Origin: Pelagimonas sp.
GTDB lineage: Bacteria > Pseudomonadota > Alphaproteobacteria > Rhodobacterales > Rhodobacteraceae
DNA length: 64,000 nucleotides
Direction: 5' to 3'
NCBI GenBank assembly: GCA_025210455.1
Contig: JAOARQ010000042.1
Location: 30,413 to 94,412 of the forward strand
Shown here: positions 9,289-18,967 of the stretch, piece after piece
Layout of the letters: the number at the start of each line of letters is the position of its first letter
Numbering within the stretch: the first letter of the stretch is position 1
Program-made: the position numbers and the translations under genes
Notes under the pieces: model-generated
Databases searched by the model: none
What the model was told of the DNA's origin: nothing
Seen by the model: only the letters and a program-made list of their open reading frames with translations

Positions 9289-10518
9289 ATGACCGTTCTC
9301 AAAACGACGCTGGCCGCAACTGTGGCATGCGCAGCGGCCCTGCCAGCCTTTGCAGGTGGCCATGATCACGCCGACACCCTGTCATATGGTGTGCGCCCCT
9401 TCTATCTGATCGACCGCATGGAAGATGGCCCGCTGAAAGAAAAACTGGCGTCGTGCAAAGGCCAGTCGCCGAAAACATCGCTGTTTTCGATTGGTCACCG
9501 TGGTGCGCCGATGCAGTTCCCCGAGCACACCGTTGAATCGAACATTGCCGCCGCGCGTCAGGGTGCAGGCATTCTGGAATGTGACGTGACCTTTACCAAA
9601 GACAAGGAACTGGTCTGCCGTCACGCTCAGAACGATTTGCACACCACCACCAATATTCTGGCCTCGAAACTGGCGGAAAACTGCACCCAGCCGTTTGTCG
9701 GCGCAGCCGGCGGTGAAAAAGCCAAGGCCGAGTGCCGCACCAGCGACATCACTCTGGCCGAGTACAAAGGCCTGATTGGCAAGATGGACGCCGCCAACAA
9801 ACTGGGCACCACTGTCGAAGACTACATGAACGGCACCGCCAACTGGCGCACCGATCTGTATTCGGCCATGGGTGGCACTGTGATGACCCATGCTGAATCC
9901 ATCGCTCTGTTCAAAGATCTGGGCGCGAAATTCACCCCCGAGCTGAAGTCGCCTTCGGTTGAGATGCCCTTCGATGGCTTTTCGATGAATGACTATGCTC
10001 AGAAGATGATCGACGAGTACAAGGCCGCAGGTGTGCCCGCGTCGGATGTCTGGGCCCAGAGCTTTGATCTGGATGTGGTGAAATACTGGATCGACGCCGA
10101 GCCAGAATTTGGCGCACAGGCGGTCTATCTGATGGATGAGTACAACATCGAAGGGTACTCGCCCATGGATGCCGCGACCTGGCCCAACACCATGGAAGAG
10201 CTGAAAGCCATGGGTGTGAATTACATCGCGCCGCCGATGTGGATGCTGGTGACAGCCGAGGGTGACAAGATCGTTGCCTCTGAGCTGGCGAAACAGGCCA
10301 AGGCGGCTGATCTGAAGATCATCACCTGGACGCTTGAACGTTCTGGCCCGCTGGGCAATGGCGGCGGCTGGTACTTCCAGTCGGTGAAAGATCTGACCGA
10401 CAATGACGCGGATTACTTTAATATTCTCAATGCGCTGCATGAAGAAGTTGGTGTTGAAGGCGTGTTCTCGGATTGGCCGGCGACTGTGACCTACTATGCG
10501 AACTGCATGGGGATCTAA
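9289..10518 (+). CDS. Secreted glycerophosphodiester phosphodiesterase
   Basis: This 409-residue enzyme should hydrolyse deacylated phospholipid head groups to glycerol-3-phosphate and an alcohol in the periplasm. It has a cleavable signal peptide ending at about AFAGG (residues 20-24). The GDPD TIM-barrel motifs are present: HRGAP at residues 70-74, PEHT with the metal-binding Glu79, the metal-binding pair in [10 protein letters not shown] near residue 100, and the catalytic histidine in CRHAQ. The start has a ggaga ribosome binding site. It stands alone and ends 64 bases before the DUF3445 gene. The family could also act on other phosphodiesters. Confidence 0.92.
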   Translation: MTVLKTTLAATVACAAALPAFAGGHDHADTLSYGVRPFYLIDRMEDGPLKEKLASCKGQSPKTSLFSIGHRGAPMQFPEHTVESNIAAARQGAGILECDVTFTKDKELVCRHAQNDLHTTTNILASKLAENCTQPFVGAAGGEKAKAECRTSDITLAEYKGLIGKMDAANKLGTTVEDYMNGTANWRTDLYSAMGGTVMTHAESIALFKDLGAKFTPELKSPSVEMPFDGFSMNDYAQKMIDEYKAAGVPASDVWAQSFDLDVVKYWIDAEPEFGAQAVYLMDEYNIEGYSPMDAATWPNTMEELKAMGVNYIAPPMWMLVTAEGDKIVASELAKQAKAADLKIITWTLERSGPLGNGGGWYFQSVKDLTDNDADYFNILNALHEEVGVEGVFSDWPATVTYYANCMGI

Positions 10519-10582
10519 GCGGTCTCCTTGGCCCTGACGGGCCGTCTCGACAGGGTTGTGCCCTCTGCGCTAAGCAGGGGGC

Positions 10583-11323
10583 ATGATACTTCAAAAGACC
10601 ATTCCTTACGACACCACCCCGCGCAAATTACCAGGCATTCAACCGCTCAAAGATGGGGAATGGCTCAGCGTGGATGAGGCCTATGCCGGGCAGATGCAAA
10701 GGCGGCTGGACCTGCTGACCAGCCAGCGTGCAGATGTGCTGCAACTGTCGGACGCGGCCTTGCCCGCCGCGCAAGAGCTGTTGGATCACGTTCTTTCAGA
10801 GCTGCCCGCAGGGATCGCGCGACAGGGCGATCTGGTGCACTGCCCGGATGGGCGCGTGGTGCAGATCAATCTGCAGGATCCTTTGGGGACGCTGGGACAG
10901 ATCTGTCAGGAAGATTTCTGCATTCTGGAAAAGCAGGGTGCGGAACATGTGCTGACCGGGGCGGTGCTGTGTTTTCCTGCCAGCTGGACACTGGCGCAAA
11001 AGTTTCTGAAGCCGCTGCTGGCGATCCATGTCCCGGTGAAAGACTATGACGATAATCTGGCCCGACGGGTGCAGCGTTTGTTTGATGGCATTCAGGTGGG
11101 GCGCGGGCTTTGGCGGTTCAATGCGCTGATGTATGACGACCCCGAACTCTATCAGCCGCGCACCGAAGATGATCCGCGTCCGTTGGGTGGGCCAGAGGCG
11201 CGATATTTCCGATCAGAGCGGCAAAGCATGATCCGACTGCCACAAAGCAGGGCAGTGATCTTTGCGATTCATACCTATGTGGTGGATCAGGGGCCTCAGC
11301 CTGTGGCGGCCTCTTGTGATTGA
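10583..11323 (+). CDS. DUF3445 haem-dependent oxidative N-demethylase-like protein
   Basis: The 246-residue protein resembles the DUF3445 family. One characterised member is the haem-containing subunit of bacterial dimethylamine-oxidising enzyme. Family features seen are the N-terminal PGIQPL segment, VHCPDGRVVQINLQDPLG, the ILEKQG-to-LCFPASWTL stretch, HVPVKDYD, and the RSERQSMIRLPQSRAVIFAIHTY block with the C-terminal histidine. No partner flavin or reductase subunits are adjacent, so the specific substrate is open. The 3' end overlaps the convergent gene at 11296 by 28 bases. Confidence 0.8.
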   Translation: MILQKTIPYDTTPRKLPGIQPLKDGEWLSVDEAYAGQMQRRLDLLTSQRADVLQLSDAALPAAQELLDHVLSELPAGIARQGDLVHCPDGRVVQINLQDPLGTLGQICQEDFCILEKQGAEHVLTGAVLCFPASWTLAQKFLKPLLAIHVPVKDYDDNLARRVQRLFDGIQVGRGLWRFNALMYDDPELYQPRTEDDPRPLGGPEARYFRSERQSMIRLPQSRAVIFAIHTYVVDQGPQPVAASCD

Positions 11324-11976
11324 CCGCGCGACAGGAAACTGAAGGATCCCATCAGGCTGCGCAATCCGCCGCGTGGTTTGGCTGGGGCCGCTGGAACTGA
11401 GGCGGCGGGCTGCTGCGCTGTCAGGCGGCGCACCGGGCGCTTGGGGTATTTGCGGGTTCGTTTTGCCACGGCAGGGATTTCGTCGATATTGACCTCGGGG
11501 GCCGCAAGACGCGACCGCGCGTCGTTGGCGATGTGATCCACATCCGGGGCATCCTGCATATGCTGCGGCAGGCTGCGCCGCGGTGAGACATAGCTGCGCA
11601 GGCGCACGAAATCGTCGATATCCAGCAGCACATCCGGCGAATACCATTCCAGAATATCGGCCTGCGAATGATCCAGCGCGCGCAGCACCGTGTCAGACAG
11701 CAGTTGCGCGGCCTCTTCATCCTGCGCCTCTTCCGGGGTGCCGCCCATGCAGGTGACGACTTCCAGCAGCATGCGCGGCCCAAAATCGCTTTCTTCCTCG
11801 GGGGTAACGCGAATGCCAAGTTCGCGGCCAGTGACCATACTGTCCGCGTCACGCGGCAGAAAGCCACGATCCAGGCGCATCAGCACATGACGGGCCGCAT
11901 CGAGGTAAGGGGTCGGGTCCATTTCCTGCGAATCCGGCAAAATCATTCCGGCATAGGGGCGCTCTGCAATAGACAT
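11296..11976 (-). CDS. Conserved-type protein of unknown function
   Basis: I do not recognise this 226-residue protein. The first 130 residues look globular and acidic, with segments such as DAARHVLMRLDRGFLP and LRALDHSQADILEWYSPD. The last 80 residues are basic and rich in Ala, Pro and Arg (TRKYPKRPVRRL, APAKPRGGLR), probably disordered. There is no signal peptide or membrane helix. ATG 11976 is preferred over the ATG ten codons upstream because an aaggaag ribosome binding site precedes it. It converges on the DUF3445 gene. Confidence 0.7.
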   Translation of the reverse strand: MSIAERPYAGMILPDSQEMDPTPYLDAARHVLMRLDRGFLPRDADSMVTGRELGIRVTPEEESDFGPRMLLEVVTCMGGTPEEAQDEEAAQLLSDTVLRALDHSQADILEWYSPDVLLDIDDFVRLRSYVSPRRSLPQHMQDAPDVDHIANDARSRLAAPEVNIDEIPAVAKRTRKYPKRPVRRLTAQQPAASVPAAPAKPRGGLRSLMGSFSFLSRGQSQEAATG

Positions 11977-12186
11977 GGGGCTTCCTTGGCAAATGTTTTG
12001 TCCCACCTAAACTGACAGGAGATTGAGGAAGCATTGCGGGCGAAACATGAAGAAATCGGGAAGACTGTGGCGCGGGATGGACAGCGGGAAAAGAGCAGTA
12101 ATGTTCCAAAAAGTGTTTATCTAACAGCGGTATAAAAAAGGGGTGCGCCACTGGCGCACCCCGGTTGGTCACAATTGCGACACGCT

Positions 12187-12987
12187 CTAGCCGTCAATTT
12201 TGGCAGCGGCAGCAGCGATAGCCTGCTGATAGACAGTGGCGGCATTCCATTCGTTCAACACGCGGAAGTTATGGGTGCCTTCCCCATAGGGCTGCCCCTT
12301 TTTCCAGCCTTTCTGGCGCAGGAAATTTGCGGTCGACGCCAGCGCATCCGCCTGATTGTAGAAATCCACGCGGCCATCACCAGTGGCATCCACACCGTAT
12401 TTCATCGCGTTGCCCGGCAGGAACTGCGTATGGCCCAATTCGCCATGGAACGCGCCTTTCTGATTGGGGGCAAGCATCCCGCGATCCACCATCTTCAAGG
12501 CTGCAATTGCATGGGGGCGGAACAGCTGAGGGCGGCGGCAGTCATATGCCACCGTCAGGATTGAATTGATTACAGGCTCTGTGCCCATGTTGCGGCCATA
12601 GCCGGTTTCCATCCCATGGATCGATACCAGAATACCCGCAGGTACGCCAAAGCGCTTTTCCAGCGAGGCATAAAAGCCCGGATTGCGCGCGATTCGCTTT
12701 TTCGCACCCGAGGCAAAGCCATTCAGCGAGCCCAGACGGATCTTGATAAAGCGATCCAGGCTATATTTCACCCCCTTCTGATTGCGGTCGGCGTTGATGG
12801 TACGTTGTGAATATTTCGCTGACATCAGCGCATCAATTCCACGCTTTTTGACGCCAGCGGCTTTGGCCTCAGCGGCGAATTCCGCTTTCCAGGCGTTAAA
12901 TCCTTTTGAGGTATTGCCGCAACTGGCGGCATAGGCGGGGGCACTGACAAGAAGGCTGAGACAAATGGATGTGACAAGGCTGCGCAT
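12187..12987 (-). CDS. MltB-type lytic murein transglycosylase
   Basis: The 266-residue protein has a signal peptide (MRSLVTSICLSLLVSAPAYA) and a lytic transglycosylase domain of the GH103 kind, which cleaves peptidoglycan glycan strands to 1,6-anhydro ends in the periplasm. The catalytic glutamate is Glu127 in IHGMETGYG. Other family motifs are YDCRRPQLF, GHTQFLPGNAMKYGVD and the TANFLRQKGWKKGQPYG stretch. It lacks the C-terminal peptidoglycan-binding domain that longer members carry. An open frame extends 149 codons upstream but the signal peptide fixes the start at 12987. Confidence 0.92.
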   Translation of the reverse strand: MRSLVTSICLSLLVSAPAYAASCGNTSKGFNAWKAEFAAEAKAAGVKKRGIDALMSAKYSQRTINADRNQKGVKYSLDRFIKIRLGSLNGFASGAKKRIARNPGFYASLEKRFGVPAGILVSIHGMETGYGRNMGTEPVINSILTVAYDCRRPQLFRPHAIAALKMVDRGMLAPNQKGAFHGELGHTQFLPGNAMKYGVDATGDGRVDFYNQADALASTANFLRQKGWKKGQPYGEGTHNFRVLNEWNAATVYQQAIAAAAAKIDG

Positions 12988-13239
12988 GAAGATCTCTCGT
13001 ATAGTCAAATCTGCCAAAAGACTATCTGCCCAAGTGTGAGGGGCCAAGGGGGAATAGGTCTTTGACCCAATCACGGACATGTCGCTGGCCATCTGTATCA
13101 GCGCAGGGTGCGAAGGTAACAGTTTACCAAGGCAAGGGGCCAAAGCTGCACACCCTGAGGCGAAGATGCAGCACGAAATTCTGTCGCCAGAGGCAAACAG
13201 CTTTGCTAAACTCAGATGCCATAAACCTTTTCCTGAACG

Positions 13240-13956
13240 ATGGGCCAACGGATGATTGTTGAAACCGAGCAGCAGAAATGGCGTTTCGTGGCGGCTGTCA
13301 CGGGGGCCTCGGTTGTGGCCTCTGTTGCCGTCACGGCTGTGGTTGCACCGCTGGGGTTGACAACGGTGGCGCTGATCCCGTCGATTGTTGCCCCTTTGAT
13401 TGTTGCGCCTGTGGCTTCGCATTGGGCGGCACATCTGCTGCTACGAATCCATCGGCTGAACACACATCTGGCGCATTTGATGCGTCACGATCAGATGACA
13501 GGGCTACTGAACAGGGGGGCGTTCTTTGAGTATTTCGAAGAACAGGATCAACCGGTGGCGGGCGCGGTTCTGATGGCGGATATTGATGAGTTCAAACGCA
13601 TCAATGATACTTACGGTCATGCGGTGGGGGATCGGGTGATTTGCACGGTTGCGGAAACCATGAGATCCGAAGTGGAGGCGCATGGGATCCTTGCCCGTTA
13701 TGGCGGAGAGGAGTTTGTTGCCTTCTTACCGCAGCTTTCGCTGACACAAGCGCAGCAACTGGCGGAACAGATCCGCGTCGCTGTTGAAGATCACATTTTT
13801 CTGCATGACGGCAAAAACCTGCGGTTTACTCTCTCGATTGGGGTGGAACAGCTGGATCGTGCCGGAACATTGGATGAAATTCTGATCTGCGCCGACCGTG
13901 CCCTCTATGAGGCCAAACGCAGCGGACGCAATTGCGTGGTGCGCTATTCGGCCTAA
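13240..13956 (+). CDS. Membrane-anchored GGDEF diguanylate cyclase
   Basis: The 238-residue protein has an N-terminal hydrophobic hairpin (about residues 15-67) and a GGDEF domain that should make cyclic di-GMP. The active-site motif is intact as GGEEF at residues 155-159, and the upstream metal and substrate motif DIDEFKRINDTYGHAVGD is also complete. No RxxD inhibitory site is visible before the active site, so product inhibition is unlikely. There is no recognisable sensor domain. The start could be ATG 13240 or ATG 13252; neither has a strong ribosome binding site. Confidence 0.92.
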   Translation: MGQRMIVETEQQKWRFVAAVTGASVVASVAVTAVVAPLGLTTVALIPSIVAPLIVAPVASHWAAHLLLRIHRLNTHLAHLMRHDQMTGLLNRGAFFEYFEEQDQPVAGAVLMADIDEFKRINDTYGHAVGDRVICTVAETMRSEVEAHGILARYGGEEFVAFLPQLSLTQAQQLAEQIRVAVEDHIFLHDGKNLRFTLSIGVEQLDRAGTLDEILICADRALYEAKRSGRNCVVRYSA

Positions 13957-14031
13957 AGACAGTCTTGCTTTCTAAAGAGGTCTGCGGGCGCACAGCCTGT
14001 CCCTGAGATCAATCCTCCTGAACCAGCCAAA

Positions 14032-14054
14032 GAAAAGGGCGCCCGAAGGCGCCC
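14032..14054 (-). terminator. Rho-independent terminator after glnA
   Basis: Read on the minus strand, a gggcgcc-ttcg-ggcgccc hairpin is followed by TTTTCTTT, 25 bases after the glnA stop. Confidence 0.85.
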
Positions 14055-14078
14055 AGATCTGGATCAACTGCGTTTGGA

Positions 14079-15485
14079 TCAGCAGCTGTAGTACATGCCG
14101 AACTCAACCGGGTGCGGTGTGTGCTCGTAGTGCTCAACTTCTTCCATTTTGAGGGCGATATAGCCTTCGATCTGGTCTTTGGTGAAGACGTCACCGGCCA
14201 GCAGGAAGTCGTGATCTGCTTCCAGGCATTCCAGCGCTTCACGCAGGCTGCCGCAGACAGTTGGGATGCCAGCCAGCTCTTCTGCGGGCAGGTCATAGAG
14301 GTTTTTGTCCATGGCTTCGCCGGGATCAATTTTGTTCTTGATGCCGTCCAGGCCAGCCATCAGCAGAGCTGCAAAGGCCAGGTATGGGTTCGCCGATGGA
14401 TCAGGGAAGCGTGCTTCGACGCGCTTGGCTTTCGGGCTTTCGGTCCATGGGATACGAACACAACCCGAACGGTTACGTGCCGAGTAGGCGCGCAGAACAG
14501 GCGCTTCGAAACCCGGGATCAGACGCTTGTAGCTGTTGGTCGATGGGTTGGTGAAGGCGTTCAGGGTCTTCGCGTGCTTCAGGATGCCACCGATGAAATA
14601 CAGCGCTTCCTGCGACAGATCAGCATATTTGTCGCCTGCGAAAAGCGGCTTGCCGTCTTTCCAGATCGACATGTTTACGTGCATGCCGGTGCCGTTGTCA
14701 CCGTAGATCGGCTTGGGCATGAAGGTGGCCGATTTGCCATAGGCGTGCGCCACATTGTGGATCACGTATTTGTACTTCTGCAGCTCGTCCGCCTGTTTGG
14801 TCAGGCTGTCAAAGATCAGGCCCAGTTCGTGCTGGCAAGACGCCACTTCGTGGTGGTGCTTGTCAACCTTCATGCCCAGACGCTTCATGGTGCTCAGCAT
14901 TTCGGAACGCAGGTCCTGCGCTTCGTCGATCGGGTTCACCGGGAAGTAACCGCCTTTGACACCAGGGCGGTGGCCCATGTTGCCCATTTCATATTCGGTA
15001 TCGGTGTTCCACGAACCGTCTGTCGCATCAACTTCGTAAGATACTTTGTTGATTTTGTTCTCAAAACGAACGTCGTCGAACAGGAAGAATTCGGCTTCTG
15101 GACCCATGAAGGCCGCATCGCCAATACCCGAAGACTTCAGATAGGCTTCTGCTTTTTGTGCTGTGCCGCGCGGGTCACGCTCGTAGGATTCGCCAGTGTC
15201 AGGCTCAACGATCGAGCAGTGGATGCAGATTGTTTTTTCTGCGTAGAAAGGGTCGACATAAGCAGATGCTGTGTCGGGCATTAGTTTCATGTCCGAGTTT
15301 TCGATCGATTTCCAGCCTGCGATCGACGAGCCGTCGAACATAAAGCCTACTTCGAGGAAATCTTCGTCAACCAGATCAACATCTACGGTGACGTGCTGCA
15401 GTTTGCCGCGAACATCGGTGAAACGGATGTCGACGTAGGCGACGTCTTCGTCCTTGATCTTAGCGAGCAGGTCTTGTGCGCTCAT
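14079..15485 (-). CDS. glnA: Glutamine synthetase type I
   Basis: The 468-residue enzyme joins ammonia to glutamate using ATP and is the main entry point of ammonium into metabolism. It is a full-length GlnA with [11 protein letters not shown] near residue 50, the [11 protein letters not shown] motif, the [12 protein letters not shown] and [12 protein letters not shown] active-site segments, and [10 protein letters not shown]. The adenylylation tyrosine is present in NLYDLPAEE near residue 397, so activity should be controlled by GlnE and P-II. The start has a gaggata ribosome binding site. It lies 55 bases behind glnB and probably shares its transcript. Confidence 0.98.
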   Translation of the reverse strand: MSAQDLLAKIKDEDVAYVDIRFTDVRGKLQHVTVDVDLVDEDFLEVGFMFDGSSIAGWKSIENSDMKLMPDTASAYVDPFYAEKTICIHCSIVEPDTGESYERDPRGTAQKAEAYLKSSGIGDAAFMGPEAEFFLFDDVRFENKINKVSYEVDATDGSWNTDTEYEMGNMGHRPGVKGGYFPVNPIDEAQDLRSEMLSTMKRLGMKVDKHHHEVASCQHELGLIFDSLTKQADELQKYKYVIHNVAHAYGKSATFMPKPIYGDNGTGMHVNMSIWKDGKPLFAGDKYADLSQEALYFIGGILKHAKTLNAFTNPSTNSYKRLIPGFEAPVLRAYSARNRSGCVRIPWTESPKAKRVEARFPDPSANPYLAFAALLMAGLDGIKNKIDPGEAMDKNLYDLPAEELAGIPTVCGSLREALECLEADHDFLLAGDVFTKDQIEGYIALKMEEVEHYEHTPHPVEFGMYYSC

Positions 15486-15540
15486 GTGAGTATCCTCTCG
15501 GTTCGTTGTCTCTTGTATGTCTTTGAAATTCGGGGCGCGC

Positions 15541-15915
<375 letters not shown>

Positions 15916-15992
15916 TCAAGACCACTTCTGTTTTCTGCGAACAATCGGTTAAGCTTATTGCGGCTACTGTGCAGATGCAGAATCTAGGTAAA

Positions 15993-16029
15993 TGCACAAA
16001 AAATAGGCAAGTGGTCTATTTTGTGTGCA
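15993..16029. promoter_or_regulatory. Imperfect inverted repeat between glnB and nnr
   Basis: Arms tgcacaaaaaatag and ctattttgtgtgca match at 13 of 14 positions around a 9-base centre. The outer TGCAC half-sites resemble the ends of NtrC sites (TGCAC...GTGCA). The position, about 115 bases upstream of glnB, fits an activator site, and it is only about 20 bases from the nnr start. The identity of the binding protein is an inference. Confidence 0.5.
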
Positions 16030-16048
16030 GTGATGAATCGAGGGCGGA

Positions 16049-17647
16049 ATGGAGCTTTTGACAGCGGCGCAAATGCGGGCGATTGAACAGGCAGCAATCG
16101 AGTCGGGTAATGTGACCGGGCTGGAGCTGATGGAGCGTGCCGGGCGCGGTGTTGTCGAAGCAATTTACGAGACATGGCCAGAGCCGGCAACGCGGGCAGG
16201 GGGCGCTGGCCCTGATTCTTCGGATCCCCCGAAAAATCTGTCTGGCAAGATGAAACCAAGTGCGCTGGTTCTGTGTGGGCCGGGCAATAATGGTGGCGAT
16301 GGTTTTGTCGTGGCGCGTCTCCTAAAGGAACGCGGTTGGGACATTTCAGTGTTTTTGCTGGGGGCAGCGGAAAGACTGCCTGCGGACGCAAGGGCGAATT
16401 TTGACCGCTGGCCGGGGAAGGTGATGGCGCTTCCCTGTCCGGCAGAAGCGGTATCGGGTGCGGACCTGATCATTGATGCAGTGTTTGGCACCGGTTTGAC
16501 ACGTCCCGTTCAGGAACAAACCATTTTTGATGCAAAAGCGGTTGAGGCTCTTGCAAAGTCGCTGGCCTGCATGGTGGCGGTTGATGTGCCCTCGGGCTTG
16601 TGCGCCGATAGCGGCCAGGTTCTGGGGCGTGCGTGTCGCGCAGATCTGACCGTGAGCTTTCAAACGCCAAAGCGCGGGCATGTGTTGGCTGATGGGCCGG
16701 AATATTGCGGTGACCTGAAAACGGTTGATATCGGCCTGAGTGATGCGCTTGATGTCGTATCACGAGAGACGTTTGATGTGCCTTTGGTTACGCGCCATGC
16801 GTCTCAGCCAAAGGTGTTTACAAAATCTTTGGGTCACAAGTTTTCACATGGTCATGCGCTTATTCTTTCAGGGCCGCCAGGCAAGGGCGGCGCGGCCCGT
16901 CTGGCTGCGCGCGGTGCTCTGCGGGTTGGTGCGGGGTTAGTGACGGTTGGTTGCCCGATGCGGGCAGTGTCAGAACATGCGGCGCATCTGAACGCGATCA
17001 TGGTGCGCGGCTTGGATGGCACGCATGGTCTGGATGAGATGCTGGAAGATCAGCGCATCAATGCGCTTTGTCTTGGGCCGGGCATGGGGCTGGCCGCCAC
17101 AACGGCAGATCTGGTCAAACGCGCGCTGGGGGCCGGGCGGGCAACCGTCCTTGATGCGGATGCGCTATCGCGTTTTCAACGCCACCCCGAAACGCTGTTT
17201 GACATGCTGCACGAAAACTGTGTTCTGACGCCGCATGGGGGCGAATTTGCTCGGCTTTTCCCGGATCTGTCTGACCGCCTGGCTGAACAATCCGAGGTGG
17301 GACCCGCCTATTCCAAGGTCGATGCCACGTGCGAAGCTGCAAAACGGGCAGGATGCGTTGTTTTATTCAAAGGGGCAGATACCGTGATCGCCGCACCAGA
17401 TGGGCGGTGCTGTGTGAATGCCTCTGCGTATGATCAGGCGGCCCCCTGGCTGGCGACGGCCGGGGCCGGGGATGTTCTGGCCGGATTGATCACAGGGCTG
17501 ATGGCCAAGGGGCAGGGTGCCTTTGACGCTGCTACAAATGGGGCTTGGCTTCATGCGGCAGCCGCACGCAGCTTTGGCCCGGGTCTTATCGCAGAAGACC
17601 TTCCGGAGGAGCTGCCAAAGGTGTTTCGACAGCTCGGCTTACGCTGA
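16049..17647 (+). CDS. nnr: Bifunctional NAD(P)H-hydrate epimerase/dehydratase
   Basis: The 532-residue protein repairs damaged (hydrated) NADH and NADPH. The N-terminal YjeF_N epimerase domain (about 1-215) starts with MELLTAAQMRAIEQ and contains the CGPGNNGGDGFVVARLL motif and DAVFGTGLTRPV. The C-terminal ADP/ATP-dependent dehydratase domain (about 235-525) contains LCLGPGMGL, DADALSRF, LTPHGGEFARL and the catalytic TAGAGDVLAGLITGLMA. A gagggcgg sequence serves as ribosome binding site. It is divergent from glnB and its last 9 bases overlap the convergent Hint-domain gene. Confidence 0.96.
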   Translation: MELLTAAQMRAIEQAAIESGNVTGLELMERAGRGVVEAIYETWPEPATRAGGAGPDSSDPPKNLSGKMKPSALVLCGPGNNGGDGFVVARLLKERGWDISVFLLGAAERLPADARANFDRWPGKVMALPCPAEAVSGADLIIDAVFGTGLTRPVQEQTIFDAKAVEALAKSLACMVAVDVPSGLCADSGQVLGRACRADLTVSFQTPKRGHVLADGPEYCGDLKTVDIGLSDALDVVSRETFDVPLVTRHASQPKVFTKSLGHKFSHGHALILSGPPGKGGAARLAARGALRVGAGLVTVGCPMRAVSEHAAHLNAIMVRGLDGTHGLDEMLEDQRINALCLGPGMGLAATTADLVKRALGAGRATVLDADALSRFQRHPETLFDMLHENCVLTPHGGEFARLFPDLSDRLAEQSEVGPAYSKVDATCEAAKRAGCVVLFKGADTVIAAPDGRCCVNASAYDQAAPWLATAGAGDVLAGLITGLMAKGQGAFDAATNGAWLHAAAARSFGPGLIAEDLPEELPKVFRQLGLR

Positions 17648-18139
17648 GAGTGTCGCGCTGGTCCCCGCGGCCACTTCCAAACCATCCGCATAAACGATCT
17701 GAGGGCTATCAAACACCAGTTCGATCAGATGCATTTCAGTCGGACCCAGGGATTTGATAAATTCACCATCTACCAGACGCTGCACAGGCACCAGGGCCTG
17801 ATTGGCACCAAACAGGGCCTTTGCCCGCCAGTCGCGCACCAGCACCTGATGATTTGCAGGTAAATCCACCGTGCAATCCGGACGCATATTGCCAAGCGTG
17901 CCGGCCTGAACGCGAATGGCTGGCACTGTTTGCACCGAAACCCGCAGCTCGCGCAGCCGCGCAAAGCCCTGATTTCTGGTGATCACACGATCCCCAACCT
18001 CAAGAAATTCGACAGGCAAGAGCCCATCAAGCGTTTGTACAATTGTGCCAAGAGGGAGCGCATTACACGCCTGATCCGCAGCCACAAGACGTGCGTTTTT
18101 CTGCCCCATATTGGCACGCCGGACCGTTTTCGGTTCCAT
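17639..18139 (-). CDS. Hint-domain protein
   Basis: This 166-residue protein is nearly all one Hint (hedgehog/intein) domain. The domain begins near residue 29 with LPLGTIVQTLDG, continues with LEVGDRVITRNQGF, and has the block-B histidine in PANHQVLVRD. In active Hint domains a cysteine starts this fold; here the aligned position is alanine (ALPLGT), and the nearest cysteine (Cys26) lies two residues earlier. Autoprocessing activity is therefore doubtful. Such Hint_2 domains are common in Rhodobacteraceae, usually in large secreted proteins; a stand-alone copy is less usual. There is no signal peptide. Confidence 0.8.
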   Translation of the reverse strand: MEPKTVRRANMGQKNARLVAADQACNALPLGTIVQTLDGLLPVEFLEVGDRVITRNQGFARLRELRVSVQTVPAIRVQAGTLGNMRPDCTVDLPANHQVLVRDWRAKALFGANQALVPVQRLVDGEFIKSLGPTEMHLIELVFDSPQIVYADGLEVAAGTSATLSA

Positions 18140-18331
18140 AGGCGCTGCCCCACACTAAGTTACTGCCTCAGTTGTAGCGATACTACGTTAACTCCCCTTG
18201 GATGTCCTGTGGAAAGAATGGGTAGAGCGCGAAAAATTTAGCGCCAATTCTAAAAAATGCTGTTTTTTGCTCTCGCACTTTCTTTCCAGCTTTGTTAGAG
18301 AGCAGCCCTGTTCGGTAGATCTGAACAACGT

Positions 18332-18416
18332 GCGGGTGTGGCGGAATTGGTAGACGCACCAGATTTAGGTTCTGGCGCCGCAAGGCGTGGGGGTTCAAGT
18401 CCCTCCACCCGCACCA
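18332..18416 (+). tRNA. tRNA-Leu (anticodon UAG)
   Basis: The 85-base sequence folds as a class II tRNA. The acceptor arm GCGGGTG pairs with CACCCGC, the D loop includes ggaattggtaga, and the anticodon stem CCAGA/TCTGG encloses loop TTTAGGT with anticodon TAG. A variable arm (gcgccgcaaggcgt) and a GGTTCAAGTCC T-loop follow. The CCA end is encoded. Remnants of an integrated element begin just downstream. Confidence 0.97.
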
Positions 18417-18507
18417 TAGAAATCTCTCAGCATTTTGTTTATTAAAGAATTTTCATAGTGGGATAGGATTTCACCCCCACTTATGCCCCCACTCTCTTTT
18501 TTATTCC

Positions 18508-18744
18508 TTATGGAGCATCACCGGAAAAAACGCGGTCGATCTCAGCCACGCTGAACACCGGGCGACCACCCGGAACGGGAAAGCGTTTTGTGATCCTTCC
18601 TTCGCGCACCAGACGATAGAATGTATCTCTTCCCATAGGCCACCTGCCAGAATTGAAAGCTTGATGGCCTCGGATGAACTTGGCGTCTGCTGGGATTTCT
18701 TGGCTGCCATTGGTTCTGGAGAGTTCAGAATTTTGATTTTTCAT
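18508..18744 (-). CDS. Excisionase/AlpA-like DNA-binding protein
   Basis: The 78-residue protein has a small winged-helix pattern: RDTFYRLVREGRITKRFPVPGG followed by RPVFSVAEIDRVF. This is the arrangement of AlpA/excisionase-type DNA-binding proteins of phages and islands, where a helix-turn-helix is followed by a short hairpin wing. The first 20 residues are polar and probably flexible. The start at 18744 has an excellent aaggaaag ribosome binding site. It lies between a tRNA-Leu and a truncated serine recombinase, consistent with a mobile-element remnant. Confidence 0.65.
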   Translation of the reverse strand: MKNQNSELSRTNGSQEIPADAKFIRGHQAFNSGRWPMGRDTFYRLVREGRITKRFPVPGGRPVFSVAEIDRVFSGDAP

Positions 18745-18757
18745 TGCTATCTTTCCT

Positions 18758-18967
18758 TCACGCTCGACCAGCTGGAAGCTGGTTAAATCCTTTGGTGTCT
18801 TCGAACATCGCGGCGCTTTCGGTGAGTCGGTGGGTTGCGTCCAAAAGTGGCTCATTCTTGCTCACGATTAGCAGGGCGGCTGCATCCAGCAGGAGCGAAA
18901 CCGGATCCATGTTCACCTGTTCTGCTATTGTCGCGATCTGCGACACATGGGTGGGGAAGTCAGTCAT
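18758..18967 (-). CDS. Small unknown protein of the element remnant
   Basis: This is a possible 69-residue protein beginning MTDFPTHVSQIATIAEQV, mostly helical, ending 13 bases before the excisionase-like gene. I recognise no family. Its start overlaps the premature stop of the serine recombinase remnant, and no clear ribosome binding site is visible. It may be a real small gene of the element or simply open sequence. Confidence 0.4.
   Translation of the reverse strand: MTDFPTHVSQIATIAEQVNMDPVSLLLDAAALLIVSKNEPLLDATHRLTESAAMFEDTKGFNQLPAGRA

Noticed and set aside
9382..10440. A 352-codon minus-strand frame opposite the phosphodiesterase gene
   Set aside because: The sense strand encodes a complete GDPD enzyme with signal peptide; the antisense frame has biased composition and no recognisable domain.
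14112..15284. A 390-codon plus-strand open frame opposite glnA
   Set aside because: It lies fully antisense to a highly conserved gene, and its translation has no family-like features. Long antisense frames are common in GC-rich genes.
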